A stretch of DNA of 39,359 nt, from contig NZ_LWQU01000135.1 of assembly GCF_001650635.1 (NCBI RefSeq), positions 1 to 39,359 of the forward strand. The letters run 5' to 3'. The DNA is from Magnetospirillum moscoviense (GTDB lineage Bacteria > Pseudomonadota > Alphaproteobacteria > Rhodospirillales > Magnetospirillaceae). Below are positions 21,975 to 30,706 of this stretch, piece by piece (the stretch's first letter is position 1; each line of letters starts with the position of its first letter). The notes below the pieces were generated by a model. It did no database searches, had not been told where the DNA came from, and saw nothing but the letters and a program-made list of their open reading frames with translations. A program made the position numbers and the translations under genes.

Positions 21975-23525
21975 ATGCTGCATCTGGCGGGGTCTGCCGA
22001 GTATAAATGGAAGCATATGATCGAGGCGGTGGAAGAGCTGGGCCAAGGCTTCACCGTGTTCGACCGCGATCTGAACCTGATCTTGTGCAATTCCCGCTTT
22101 CTCGACATGTTGGGTTTTCCGGCGGATCTGGTTCATCCCGGCACGGTGTTCGCCGATTTCATGCGCTACAACGCCCTGCGCGGCGAGTATGGGGCCGGCG
22201 ATGTCGAGGCCTTGGTGGCCGAGCGGGTGGAAAAGGCCGCCCGCTTCGAGCCGCATCGCTTCGAGCGCGAGCGTCCCGACGGCACGGTGATCGAGGTGCA
22301 AGGCAGCCCACTGCCCGGCGGCGGTTTCATCACCACCTACACCGACATCACAGACAGGAAGCGTGCCGAGCGCATGCTGATCCACGCCAAGGAAGAAGCC
22401 GAGGCGGCGGCCCGGGCCAAGGCCAGCTTCCTTGCCACCATGAGCCACGAGATCAGGACGCCGATGAACGGCATCCTGGGCATGTTGCACCTGCTGGGCG
22501 GCAGCCACCTGACCGACGAGCAGCGCGATTTGCTGGAAACGGCGCGGGGCTCGGCCGGGGCCTTGCTGGGCATCTTGAACGACATCCTGGATTTTTCGAA
22601 GCTCGAGGCCGGCCAGTTGCGGGTCGAGGCCACCGATTTCGACCTCTATCGGCTGGTTCACGACGTGGTCGCCCTGCTGCAGGGCGGGGCCGACGACAAG
22701 GGGCTGGCCCTGACCGCCACCATCGCCGATCAGGTCCCGCGTCAGGTGGTGGGCGATCCCACCCGCCTGCGCCAGGTTCTGACCAACCTGATCGGCAACG
22801 CGCTGAAATTCACCACCGGTGGCAGCGTCACCGTCCGGGTCGGGCTGGAGGCGACCGAGGATTCGCTGTCGAAATTGCGCTTCGAGGTGGCCGATACCGG
22901 CATTGGCATCGCCCCCGACGCTTTGGCGACCTTGTTCCAGGAATTCGTCCAGGCCGATTCCTCGATCAGCCGCCGCTTCGGCGGCACCGGGCTGGGCCTG
23001 GCCATCTGCAAGCGGCTGGTCGAGATGATGGGCGGCGACATCGGCTGCGACAGCCGGCTTGGCGAAGGTGCGACCTTCTGGTTCACCACCAGGGTCGGCC
23101 TGGCCTCGGTCAGCGTGCGCCATTCGGCCCCGGCGGTGGTGGACCGGCCCGTCACCGCCCCGTTGACGGTGTTGCTGGCCGAGGACAACCCCGTCAACCA
23201 GAAGCTGACGACCATTTTGCTGACGCGCTGGGGGCATGCCGTGACCTTGGCCAAGAACGGGGCCGAGGCCATCGACGCGGTGCTGGGCGGCACCTTCGAC
23301 GTCGTCTTGATGGATGTCCACATGCCGGCCGTCGATGGTCTCGAGGCGACCCGGCGCATTCGCGCCATGGGCGGGCCGATGGCCGCCGTGCCGATCGTCG
23401 CCATGACCGCCGACGTGCTGGAAGGCGACACCGCCCGCTGTCTGGCCGCCGGCATGGACGATTACGTCGCCAAGCCGGTCGATCCCGACCGCCTGCAGGC
23501 CGTGCTGGCGAAATTTTCCCGTTAA
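21975..23525 (+). CDS. Hybrid sensor histidine kinase with PAS domain and receiver
   Basis: A 516-residue cytoplasmic protein without membrane segments. Residues 20-130 form a PAS_7-type sensor ('GFTVFDRDLNLILCNSRFLD', 'YTDITDRKRAE'). The HisKA domain has MSHEIRTPMNG with phosphoacceptor H158. The ATPase domain shows N, G1 and G2 boxes ('LIGNALKFT', 'VADTGIGI', 'FGGTGLGLAI'). A C-terminal receiver follows ('LLAEDNPVNQ', D447 in VLMDVHMP, K500). No partner regulator or HPt protein is adjacent, so the output is unknown. GGGG lies 6 bases before the ATG. Its stop overlaps that of the convergent deacetylase gene. Confidence 0.92.
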   Translation: MLHLAGSAEYKWKHMIEAVEELGQGFTVFDRDLNLILCNSRFLDMLGFPADLVHPGTVFADFMRYNALRGEYGAGDVEALVAERVEKAARFEPHRFERERPDGTVIEVQGSPLPGGGFITTYTDITDRKRAERMLIHAKEEAEAAARAKASFLATMSHEIRTPMNGILGMLHLLGGSHLTDEQRDLLETARGSAGALLGILNDILDFSKLEAGQLRVEATDFDLYRLVHDVVALLQGGADDKGLALTATIADQVPRQVVGDPTRLRQVLTNLIGNALKFTTGGSVTVRVGLEATEDSLSKLRFEVADTGIGIAPDALATLFQEFVQADSSISRRFGGTGLGLAICKRLVEMMGGDIGCDSRLGEGATFWFTTRVGLASVSVRHSAPAVVDRPVTAPLTVLLAEDNPVNQKLTTILLTRWGHAVTLAKNGAEAIDAVLGGTFDVVLMDVHMPAVDGLEATRRIRAMGGPMAAVPIVAMTADVLEGDTARCLAAGMDDYVAKPVDPDRLQAVLAKFSR

Positions 23526-24454
23526 TATTCCATCAGGGCGCGGACATGCTCACGCGTCGAGGCGGCCAGGGCCGGCAGGTCGTAGCCGCCTTCCAGCACC
23601 GACACCACCCGGTTGTTGGCGAACTCGCGGGCGACGTCCAGCAGCCGTTCGGTCGCCCATTTGAAGTCCGACACCTTCAGGCGCAGATGGGCCAGCGGGT
23701 CCTGGGCGTGGGCGTCGAAGCCGGCCGAGATGAAGATGAAATCCGGCTGGAACTGGCGCAGGGCGTGGATGATGATGTCGTCCCACACCTGGCGGAATTG
23801 GTCGGAACCGCTGCCGGCCGGCAAGGGGACGTTGACCATGCGGCCCTGGCCGCCGGTTTCCGCCGCCAGGCCGGTGTTGGGATAGGCGTGCTCCTGGTGG
23901 GTCGAGGCATAGAAGGTGTCGGGTTCGTCCCACAGGATATGTTGGGTGCCGTTGCCGTGATGGACGTCGAAATCGATCACCGCCACCCGCTTGAAGCCGT
24001 GGGCGTCGCGGGCGTGCAGGGCGCCGATGGCGGCGTTGTTGAACAGACAGAAACCCATGGCTGCGTCGCGCTCGGCGTGGTGGCCCGGCGGACGCACGGC
24101 GCAAAAGGCGTTGCGCACCTGCTTGGCCGCCACCGCGTCGACGGCGGCGACCACCGCGCCGGCGGCCCGAAGCGCCGCGTCGCCCGATTGCGCCGACAGC
24201 AAGGTGTCGGGGTCGATGTGGTAATGTTCGCCGGCCGGCGGCACCACCGCGAAGACATGATCGACATGGTGCTCGACATGGGCGCGCAGCAAATGCTCGC
24301 GCTTGGCCTGGGGCGCTTCCTCACGCAGCAGCGCACCGAATTCCTCGCCCTCCAGCGCGGCAAGGATCGCCTTCAGCCGGTCGGCGCATTCGGGATGGTA
24401 GTCGCCGGTATCGTGTTCCAGGCAGACTGGATGCGTGTAGAGCAGCGTAGCCAT
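23522..24454 (-). CDS. Histone deacetylase family protein (class II-like)
   Basis: A 310-residue zinc amidohydrolase. The catalytic His pair is in RPPGHHAE. The zinc ligands are in 'VIDFDVHHGNGTQ' (Asp, His) and 'SAGFDAHAQDPLAHLRL' (Asp). The closing motif is 'VLEGGYD'. All key residues are present, so it should deacylate an acetyl-lysine or acetylpolyamine substrate in the cytoplasm. The ATG at 24454 starts MATLLYTHPVCLEHDTGDYH, the usual family N-terminus; the longer frame from 24571 is unlikely. It is divergent from tlyA across 88 bases and its stop overlaps the kinase stop by 3 bases. Confidence 0.92.
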   Translation of the reverse strand: MATLLYTHPVCLEHDTGDYHPECADRLKAILAALEGEEFGALLREEAPQAKREHLLRAHVEHHVDHVFAVVPPAGEHYHIDPDTLLSAQSGDAALRAAGAVVAAVDAVAAKQVRNAFCAVRPPGHHAERDAAMGFCLFNNAAIGALHARDAHGFKRVAVIDFDVHHGNGTQHILWDEPDTFYASTHQEHAYPNTGLAAETGGQGRMVNVPLPAGSGSDQFRQVWDDIIIHALRQFQPDFIFISAGFDAHAQDPLAHLRLKVSDFKWATERLLDVAREFANNRVVSVLEGGYDLPALAASTREHVRALMEY

Positions 24455-24542
24455 GTCGTTTCTTCGGACGTCCTGCATTGATGTTTTTTCCATTCTCAAT
24501 GAACCTATCGGCAATTGCCATAGGCGTTTTTCGAACAGGGGC

Positions 24543-25295
24543 ATGAACACGGTGGGCGCAAAGCTTCGCATTGATCAATTACTGGTTGATCGCGGTCTGG
24601 TCGAAAGCCGGGCGCGCGCCCAGGCGATGATCATGGCCGGGCTGGTGGTGGTGGCCGGCAAGAGGATCGACAAGGCCGGGACAACGGTCGCCCTGGACGC
24701 CGCCATTGATCTGAAGGGCCAGGACCATCCGTGGGTGTCGCGCGGCGGGCTGAAGCTGGTCGAGGCGCTGGACCGCTTCGCCATCGACCCGACCGGGCTG
24801 GTGGCCATCGATGTCGGCGCCTCGACCGGCGGCTTCACCGACGTCTTGCTGACCCGGGGCGCGGCCAAGGTCTATGCCGTCGATGTCGGCCACGGGCAAT
24901 TGGCGTGGAAGCTGCGATCCGACCAGCGCGTGGTGGTGCTGGAACGGACCAACGCCCGTCACTTGACGCACGAACAGATCCCCGATCCGGCCGGCATGGT
25001 GGTGTGCGACGCCAGCTTCATCGGGCTGGAAACGGTGCTGCCGGCGGCGCTGGCTCTGGCGGCGCCCGGTGCCTTCCTGGTGGCCCTGATCAAGCCGCAA
25101 TTCGAGGTCGGCAAGGGCCGGGTCGGCAAGGGCGGCGTGGTGCGCGAGCCCGAACTGCATGCCGAGGTGTGCGAGCGCATCACCGCCTGGCTGGCTGGCT
25201 TGCCCGGCTGGTCGGTGGTGGGCTTGTGCGAAAGCCCGATCACCGGCCCCGAGGGCAACAAGGAATTCCTGATCGTCGGGCGCAAAGAGGGATAA
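24543..25295 (+). CDS. tlyA: TlyA-family rRNA 2'-O-methyltransferase
   Basis: A 250-residue protein. An N-terminal S4 RNA-binding domain ('LRIDQLLVDRGLVESRARAQ', 'AMIMAGLVVVAGKRIDKAG') precedes an FtsJ-like methyltransferase. The latter has a SAM-binding loop (VAIDVGASTGGFTDVLL), 'VYAVDVGHGQLAWKLRSDQR', 'VVCDASFIGLETVLPAAL' and 'LIKPQFEVGKG'. TlyA enzymes methylate 16S and/or 23S rRNA and may act as hemolysin-like proteins only indirectly. The ATG at 24543 is just before the S4 domain; a longer frame from 24453 lacks homology. It ends 3 bases before the SRAP gene, suggesting an operon. Confidence 0.92.
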   Translation: MNTVGAKLRIDQLLVDRGLVESRARAQAMIMAGLVVVAGKRIDKAGTTVALDAAIDLKGQDHPWVSRGGLKLVEALDRFAIDPTGLVAIDVGASTGGFTDVLLTRGAAKVYAVDVGHGQLAWKLRSDQRVVVLERTNARHLTHEQIPDPAGMVVCDASFIGLETVLPAALALAAPGAFLVALIKPQFEVGKGRVGKGGVVREPELHAEVCERITAWLAGLPGWSVVGLCESPITGPEGNKEFLIVGRKEG

Positions 25296-25298
25296 CCG

Positions 25299-25790
25299 AT
25301 GTGCTCGCGCTTCCAGCAATTGGGCCGTCGGGTCAATCCCACCGATTTCGCCACGATTCTGTTGGCCGGCGGCGACGGTCGGATGCGCTGGGGCCTGACG
25401 GTCGACTGGGACCGTCGGCCGCTGATCAACGCGCGGGCCGAGACGCTGGGCCAAAAACCGACCTTTCGCCGCCTGCTGGGCAACCGCCTGGTGATCCCCG
25501 CCGATCTGTGGTGGGAATGGCGGGACGCAAGGCGCTATCGCCTGGGGTTGGACAGCGGTCTTGCCATGGGGTTTGCCGGCCTGTTCGACGGCGAATGCTT
25601 CACCATCGTCACCCGCCCGGCGCTGTCTGCGCTGGCGGCCATTCACGACCGGATGCCGGTGGTCCTAGGCGAAAAGGCCCAGGCCGATTGGCTGGCCGGC
25701 GGCGACGTGGCGACGCTTCTGGCTCAGCCCGATTTGGCGTATCGTGCCGATGCCTGCGATCCAGTGCCGGCCCAGGGAGAGTTGTTCTGA
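25299..25790 (+). CDS. Compact SRAP (YedK/HMCES-type) abasic-site DNA-binding protein
   Basis: A 163-residue protein retaining all recognised SRAP motifs: Cys2 after the initiator Met (MCSRF), the 'INARAET' Asn, the Glu in 'PADLWWEW', and 'AIHDRMPVVL' with its His. SRAP proteins crosslink through Cys2 to abasic sites in single-stranded DNA, protecting them during replication. This one is about 60 residues shorter than E. coli YedK, mainly in the N-terminal 'NIAPTQ' loop and between later strands. GAGG lies 8 bases before the ATG, in the end of tlyA. No LexA box was seen nearby. Confidence 0.85.
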   Translation: MCSRFQQLGRRVNPTDFATILLAGGDGRMRWGLTVDWDRRPLINARAETLGQKPTFRRLLGNRLVIPADLWWEWRDARRYRLGLDSGLAMGFAGLFDGECFTIVTRPALSALAAIHDRMPVVLGEKAQADWLAGGDVATLLAQPDLAYRADACDPVPAQGELF

Positions 25791-25812
25791 CTTTTTAGGG
25801 GGGGAGACGGTC

Positions 25813-26151
25813 ATGCGCCTGTGGATCATCCTGGCCGGCTTGAACGGGCTGATGGGGGTGGCGATGTCCGCCCTTGGCGCCCATGCATTCCCCGGCAACC
25901 TGACGGCCCAGGGCTGGGCCAGCCTGGGCGCCCAGTTCCAACTGATTCACGCCGTGGCCCTGCTGGCCGGCGAACGGATGGCCTGGTCGGTCTTGCTGTT
26001 CAATCTGGGGATCGCGGCCTTTTGCGGATCGCTGTACCTGAAGGCCTTCGGGCTGGCCGACTGGCTGCCCGGCCTGGTCACCCCGGCCGGCGGGATGTGC
26101 CTGATGGCCGGATGGCTGACCATGGCTGTCTACGGACTGAAGAAACGCTGA
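25813..26151 (+). CDS. DUF423 (YgdD-family) small membrane protein
   Basis: A 112-residue protein with four hydrophobic segments. It has the family signature 'LAGLNGLMGVAMSALGAHAF' near the N-terminus, then 'GAQFQLIHAVALLA', 'FCGSLYLKAFG' and 'TPAGGMCLMAGWLTMAVYG'. It is an inner-membrane protein of unknown function. The ATG at 25813 follows GGGGGGAG by 8 bases. It is the last gene of a plus-strand run, and its 3' side carries the second copy of the hairpin repeat. Confidence 0.88.
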   Translation: MRLWIILAGLNGLMGVAMSALGAHAFPGNLTAQGWASLGAQFQLIHAVALLAGERMAWSVLLFNLGIAAFCGSLYLKAFGLADWLPGLVTPAGGMCLMAGWLTMAVYGLKKR

Positions 26152-26161
26152 TCTGGGGCGC

Positions 26162-26294
26162 GGGGAAAAGTCCCTCGGCTTCGCCTCGGTGTACTTTTCC
26201 CCGATTTTGGCGCGGCAAATCCGTGCTCAAGCAAGCTTTCCGCGCGGATTTTGTCTTTGTTCCGCCCTGCGGCGAGCGAAGGCTCGCCGCAGGG
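26162..26294. repeat. Dispersed hairpin repeat, copy 2, between convergent genes
   Basis: The first hairpin, 26162-26202, has perfect arms GGGGAAAAGT/ACTTTTCCCC around CCCTCGGCTTCGCCTCGGTG. The 27-bp core from CCGTGCTCAAGCAAGC to CGCGCGG (26221-26247) is identical to the inverted copy at 32389-32415. A second hairpin (26265-26294) has 13-base arms, CCCTGCGGCGAGC and its complement. The element lies between the DUF423 gene and sixA, whose 3' ends face each other. Confidence 0.8.
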
Positions 26295-26302
26295 CCGCCG
26301 AA

Positions 26303-26833
26303 CTATTCGTCGTCGTCGCCGCCCAGATCCTTGGGGCGGACGAAGGCCGACAGGCGGCAGGTGCCGGCCTGCAATTCGGCCCAGTGCTTGATCGGGCTGT
26401 CCAGCACCGCCAACGTGCAGGTCGGGTACTTGGTCTTCAGCAGGGTCACCGCGCCTTGCTCGCCATGGCCGTCGCACAAGGAATCGGCCAGTTTCCCGAT
26501 GCCTGGGTTGTGGCCGATCACCATCACCGAGTCCAGATGGTCGTCCAGCTTGCGCAGGCGGGCCATCAAATCGTGGCGGCTGGCCAGGTAAAGCCCTTCC
26601 TCGATGCTGGCCGGCACGCCTTCCAGCAGCGGCTCGATCAGGGCCAGCGTCTCTTGGGTGCGCTTGGCGGCCGAACACAGGATTTCCGCCGGGCGCAGGC
26701 CGGCCTCGGCCAGGTGGCGGGCCATCAGGCGGGCGGCCTTGCGGCCGCGGCTGTTCAGGGGGCGGTCGAAATCCGCCAGGCCGGCATCACCCCAGCTGGA
26801 CTTGGCGTGGCGCAATAAATAGATGCGTCTCAT
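26303..26833 (-). CDS. sixA: SixA-type phosphohistidine phosphatase
   Basis: A 176-residue histidine phosphatase. The catalytic motif is LLRHAKSSWG near the N-terminus, where RHA/RHG-type His is phosphorylated. 'LNSRGRKAARLMARHL', 'CSAAKRTQETL' and the second catalytic His in 'VMVIGHNPGIG' follow. SixA dephosphorylates phosphohistidine on HPt-type proteins or the nitrogen PTS. Starts at 26833, 26842 and 26854 are in frame. I prefer 26833 (MRRIYLLRHAK), with GAGG 9 bases upstream, because the earlier ones would overlap the ppk1 promoter. It is divergent from ppk1. Confidence 0.87.
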   Translation of the reverse strand: MRRIYLLRHAKSSWGDAGLADFDRPLNSRGRKAARLMARHLAEAGLRPAEILCSAAKRTQETLALIEPLLEGVPASIEEGLYLASRHDLMARLRKLDDHLDSVMVIGHNPGIGKLADSLCDGHGEQGAVTLLKTKYPTCTLAVLDSPIKHWAELQAGTCRLSAFVRPKDLGGDDDE

Positions 26834-26852
26834 TTCCGTCATCCTCGCGCTC

Positions 26853-26881
26853 ATGACAGTTCCCCGGGAAGGATATATAAA
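26853..26881 (+). promoter_or_regulatory. Predicted ppk1 promoter
   Basis: ATGACA (26853-26858), 17 bases and TATAAA (26876-26881) form a plausible sigma-70-type promoter, ending about 38 bases before the ppk1 GTG. I did not see a Pho box. Confidence 0.4.
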
Positions 26882-26919
26882 GGGAGGACCGGACGCCACG
26901 CCCCTGGGGAGAAAATGTC

Positions 26920-29064
26920 GTGACGCATCAGCAGAACGTTGACCAGCCTGTGATCGACATCCAGTCCAAGGACCGTTTCATCAATCGCGAGCTGTCATGG
27001 CTGGCCTTTAATTTGCGTGTCATCGAAGAGGCCCTCAACAAGCATCATCCCTTGCTCGAGCGGCTGCGCTTCCTGTCGATTTCGGCCTCGAACCTGGACG
27101 AGTTCTACATGGTCCGCGTCGCCGGCCTGAAGGGCCAGGTCGAGGCCGGGGTGATGACCACCTCGGAAGACGGGCTGACCCCGGCCCAGCAATTGGTGGC
27201 CATCAACGGCAAGGCCACCGACCTGTTGCACGCGCAAAAAGCCTGCTGGCGCGAATTGCGGACCGAGCTGCGCGAGGCCGGCATCGCCGTGGTCGAGCCG
27301 TCCGAACTGTCCAAGTCCGACATGCGCTGGCTGGACAGCCGGTTCATGGAAACCATCTTCCCGGTCCTGACCCCCTTGGCCATCGACCCGGCCCACCCGT
27401 TCCCGTTCATCCCCAATGCCGGCATCGCCCTGGTGCTGCACCTGTTCCGCTTGGATGACGGCGAGGTGCTGCGCGCCCTGGTGCCGCTGCCGCACCAGTT
27501 GGCGCGCTTCATCCGCCTGCCGGGCGAGGCGATCCGCTTCCTGCCGCTGGAAACCCTGGTGATCTTGTTTATCGAGCGGCTGTTTCCTGGCTTTCGCATG
27601 GAAGGCCAGGGCATGTTCCGGGTCATCCGCGATTCGGAAATGGACATCGACGAGGAAGCCGAGGATCTGGTCCGCGTGTTCGAGACGGCGCTGAAGCGCC
27701 GCCGCCGCGGCGAGGTGATCCGCCTGACCTTCAATTCCGGCATTTCCGAGGAACTGAAGAAACTGGTGATCGCCGAGGCCGACGCCAACGAAGGCGACGT
27801 CTACGAATTCGACGAACTGATCGGTCTGGTCGATACCAAGCAATTGATCGTCGACGAGCGGCCCGATCTGCTGTTCCCGCCCTACAACGCCCGCTTCCCC
27901 GAGCGCATCCGCGATTTCGGCGGCGATTGCTTCGGGGCCATCCGCAAGAAGGACATCGTCGTCCACCACCCGTTCGAAAGCTTCGACGTGGTGGTGCAGT
28001 TCCTGCGTCAGGCGGCGCGCGACCCCAACGTGGTGGCGATCAAGCAGACCCTTTATCGCACCTCGAAGGACAGCCCGATCGTCAAGGCGCTGATCGAGGC
28101 GGCCGAGGCCGGCAAGTCGGTGACCTGCATGGTCGAGCTGAAGGCCCGCTTCGATGAAGAGGCCAACATCCGCTGGGCCCGCGACCTGGAACGGGCCGGC
28201 GCCAACGTGGTGTTCGGCTTCCTGGAACTGAAGACCCACGCCAAGATCAGCCTGGTGGTGCGGCGCGAGGGTGGCGGGCTGGTGTCCTATGTCCATTACG
28301 GCACCGGCAACTACCACCCGATCACCGCCAAGGTCTATACCGACCTGTCCTTCTTCACCTGCGATCCGCAGCTGACGCTGGATGCCGCCAAGGCCTTCAA
28401 CTACATGTCGGGCTATGCCATCCCCGACAAGATGGAGAAGCTGTCGATCGCACCCTTGCATATCCGCAAGACCATCTTGTCCCTGATCGACACCGAGGTC
28501 GAGTTCGCCCGGGCCGGCAAGCCGGCGGCGATCTGGGCCAAGATGAACTCGCTGGTTGATCCCAAGCTGATCGACGCCCTGTACCTGGCCAGCCAGGCGG
28601 GGGTGGAAATCGATCTGGTCATCCGCGGCATCTGCTGCCTGCGCCCGGGCGTGCCCGGCCTGTCCGACAATATCCGGGTCCGCTCGATCGTCGGGCGCTT
28701 CCTGGAACATTCGCGCATCATGGTGTTCGGCAATGGCGGCCGGCTGCCCAACCGCCAGGCCCGCATCTTCATCTCGTCGGCCGACTGGATGCAGCGCAAC
28801 ATGGACTGGCGGGTCGAGACCTTCGTCCCCATCGAGAACTCGACCGTGCACCGCCAGATCCTGGACCAAATCATGGTCGCCAACCTGAAGGACGTGGCGC
28901 AAAGTTGGATGCTGCAACCCGACGGCACCTACAAGCGGGTGTCGCCCGACGGGTCCGGCTTCTCGGCCCACACCTATTTCATGACCAATCCCAGCCTGTC
29001 GGGGCGCGGCAGTGCTCAGGAAAAGGGGCGCAAACCCAAGCTGATCGTCGATCCGGGTAAATGA
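26920..29064 (+). CDS. ppk1: Polyphosphate kinase 1
   Basis: A 714-residue enzyme that makes polyphosphate from ATP. The N-domain signature is '[20 protein letters not shown]', followed by '[20 protein letters not shown]'. H440 in LKTHAKISL and H597 in [14 protein letters not shown] match the two conserved histidines, the first being the phosphorylated one. '[11 protein letters not shown]' and '[16 protein letters not shown]' are also typical. The start is a GTG at 26920 after GGGGAGA. It is followed by ppx after 7 bases, so synthesis and breakdown genes are co-transcribed. Confidence 0.96.
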   Translation: MTHQQNVDQPVIDIQSKDRFINRELSWLAFNLRVIEEALNKHHPLLERLRFLSISASNLDEFYMVRVAGLKGQVEAGVMTTSEDGLTPAQQLVAINGKATDLLHAQKACWRELRTELREAGIAVVEPSELSKSDMRWLDSRFMETIFPVLTPLAIDPAHPFPFIPNAGIALVLHLFRLDDGEVLRALVPLPHQLARFIRLPGEAIRFLPLETLVILFIERLFPGFRMEGQGMFRVIRDSEMDIDEEAEDLVRVFETALKRRRRGEVIRLTFNSGISEELKKLVIAEADANEGDVYEFDELIGLVDTKQLIVDERPDLLFPPYNARFPERIRDFGGDCFGAIRKKDIVVHHPFESFDVVVQFLRQAARDPNVVAIKQTLYRTSKDSPIVKALIEAAEAGKSVTCMVELKARFDEEANIRWARDLERAGANVVFGFLELKTHAKISLVVRREGGGLVSYVHYGTGNYHPITAKVYTDLSFFTCDPQLTLDAAKAFNYMSGYAIPDKMEKLSIAPLHIRKTILSLIDTEVEFARAGKPAAIWAKMNSLVDPKLIDALYLASQAGVEIDLVIRGICCLRPGVPGLSDNIRVRSIVGRFLEHSRIMVFGNGGRLPNRQARIFISSADWMQRNMDWRVETFVPIENSTVHRQILDQIMVANLKDVAQSWMLQPDGTYKRVSPDGSGFSAHTYFMTNPSLSGRGSAQEKGRKPKLIVDPGK

Positions 29065-29071
29065 GCCGGCT

Positions 29072-30562
29072 ATGAAGATCAGGCGCAAGCAAGAGCCGGT
29101 GGGAATCATCGATATCGGCTCGAATTCCATTCGTTTGTGCGTCTATGACGGCGCCGCCCGCGTGCCGGTGCCGTTGTTCAATGAAAAGGCGGTGTGCGCC
29201 CTGGGCCTGGGTCTGGGCAAGACCGGGCGGCTGAACGCCGAAGGGGTCGAGCAGGCGATGGCGGCGGTCGGCCGCTTCGTCGCCCTGTCGCGGGCGATGG
29301 AGGTCGAGTGGCTGGACATCCTGGCCACCGCGGCGGTGCGTGACGCCAACGACGGGGCCGAGTTCGTCCGCCGCCTGGAAGCCACCTATGATGTCGAGGT
29401 CAAGGTGCTGTCGGGCGGGCAAGAGGCGCGGCTGGCGGCCATGGGGGTGATGTGCGGCATCCCCGACGCCGACGGGGTGGTGGCCGATCTGGGCGGCGGC
29501 TCGCTGGAACTGGTGACCATCAAGGGCGGCGATGTCGGCAAGCACGTCACCATGCCGCTGGGCGTGCTGCGCATGGCCGAGGCGGCCGGCGACGACCGCG
29601 ACAAGGCGTCCGAGCTGATCGAGAAGCACCTGAAGAAGGTCAAGTGGCTGGCCGGCGGCAAGGGGCGGGCTTTGTACGCCGTCGGCGGCGCCTGGCGCGC
29701 CATCGCGCGGATCTGCATCAGCCAGACCCATCATCCGCTGACCGTGCTCGACACCTTTTCGCTCGAGCCGCGCGAGGCGCTGCGCATCATCGATCTGGTC
29801 GCCACCCAAAGCCGCAAGTCGATGGAAAAGGTGCCGGGCGTGTCGAAGAAGCGCTTGGCGGCGCTGCCGCTGGCCGCGCTTTTGCTGGACCACATCATCC
29901 GGGCGACGTCACCGTCGCGGCTGGTCTTCTCGATCTACGGCATGCGCGAGGGGCAGTTCTTCAAGCGCCTGCCGGAACGGCTCAAGGTCCAGGACCCGCT
30001 GATCTCGGTGTGCCGCAACCTGGCGCTGATGAATGCCCGCTTCCCGGAACATGGCGACGAGCTGATGAGCTGGACCGGCGCGCTGTTCCCCGAAGACGGC
30101 CCCCGGGAATCCAAGCTGCGCCATGCCGCCTGTCTGGCGTCGGACATCTTCTGGAACGAGCATCCCGACTACCGGGCGGAACAGGCCTTCCTGAAGGTGC
30201 TGCGCCTGCCCTTCATGGGGGTGCCGCACCGCGACCGCGTCGCCTTGGCCTACACCATCCTGGTGCGCTACCAGGGCGCCGACGACGGCCCGCACGGCGA
30301 AATGGCGGTGCAGATGCTGGACGAGGCCGAACTGCGCCGCTGCCGGCTCGCCGGGCTGGCGCTGCGTCTGGCCCATACCGTGTCGGGCGGCGCGCCCAAT
30401 CTGTTGAAGCAGACCCGCCTGATCGCCGACAAGGGCGAGCTGGTCCTTGAGGTGCCGCCCGGTCATCCGGCCGCCTTGCTGGAAAACGATCGCACCTTCG
30501 ACCGGCTGGCCCGGGCGATGGATTGCGAGCGGCTGGTGCTGCGCCGGGGAAACGGCGCTTGA
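29072..30562 (+). CDS. ppx: Exopolyphosphatase / pppGpp phosphohydrolase (Ppx/GppA)
   Basis: A 496-residue ASKHA-fold enzyme. The phosphate-1 motif is IIDIGSNSIRLCVYDG. 'ILATAAVRDANDGAEFVRRL' and 'LSGGQEARLAAMGV' follow, and the phosphate-2 motif is VVADLGGGSLELV. The extended C-terminal HD-like helical region ('HAACLASDIFWNEHPDYRAE') is as in long alphaproteobacterial Ppx. It removes terminal phosphate from polyphosphate and possibly pppGpp. The ribosome-binding site is weak, consistent with coupling to ppk1 7 bases upstream. Confidence 0.93.
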   Translation: MKIRRKQEPVGIIDIGSNSIRLCVYDGAARVPVPLFNEKAVCALGLGLGKTGRLNAEGVEQAMAAVGRFVALSRAMEVEWLDILATAAVRDANDGAEFVRRLEATYDVEVKVLSGGQEARLAAMGVMCGIPDADGVVADLGGGSLELVTIKGGDVGKHVTMPLGVLRMAEAAGDDRDKASELIEKHLKKVKWLAGGKGRALYAVGGAWRAIARICISQTHHPLTVLDTFSLEPREALRIIDLVATQSRKSMEKVPGVSKKRLAALPLAALLLDHIIRATSPSRLVFSIYGMREGQFFKRLPERLKVQDPLISVCRNLALMNARFPEHGDELMSWTGALFPEDGPRESKLRHAACLASDIFWNEHPDYRAEQAFLKVLRLPFMGVPHRDRVALAYTILVRYQGADDGPHGEMAVQMLDEAELRRCRLAGLALRLAHTVSGGAPNLLKQTRLIADKGELVLEVPPGHPAALLENDRTFDRLARAMDCERLVLRRGNGA

Positions 30563-30611
30563 CTCTGCCCCATGCATGGTGAGAGTCGGCCGCCAACTTC
30601 CGTTATTCGTC

Positions 30612-30676
30612 ATGGCCGGGCTTGACCCGGCCATCCACGTTCTCGGCCGGTGGATGCCCGGATCAAGTCCGGGCAT
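30612..30676. repeat. Paired REP-like hairpins (BIME-like)
   Basis: Two inverted copies of one palindrome are present: ATGGCCGGG-CTTGA-CCCGGCCAT (30612-30634) and ATGCCCGGA-TCAAG-TCCGGGCAT (30654-30676). The inner flanks CATCCAC/GTGGATG also pair. This is the common alphaproteobacterial 'CCGGGCTTGACCCGG' repeat. It lies in the ppx-herA gap on the same strand, where it could stabilise mRNA ends. Confidence 0.75.
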
Positions 30677-30706
30677 GAAGCGCCTAGAGGAACCTCGGAG
30701 AGAGGC

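Noticed and set aside
24569-24580. TTGATCAA palindrome at the start of tlyA
   Set aside because: It is short and lies within conserved S4-domain codons, so it is likely to be chance.
26995-29130. 711-codon minus-strand open frame opposite ppk1
   Set aside because: It is antisense to an unmistakable polyphosphate kinase and has no recognisable motifs of its own.
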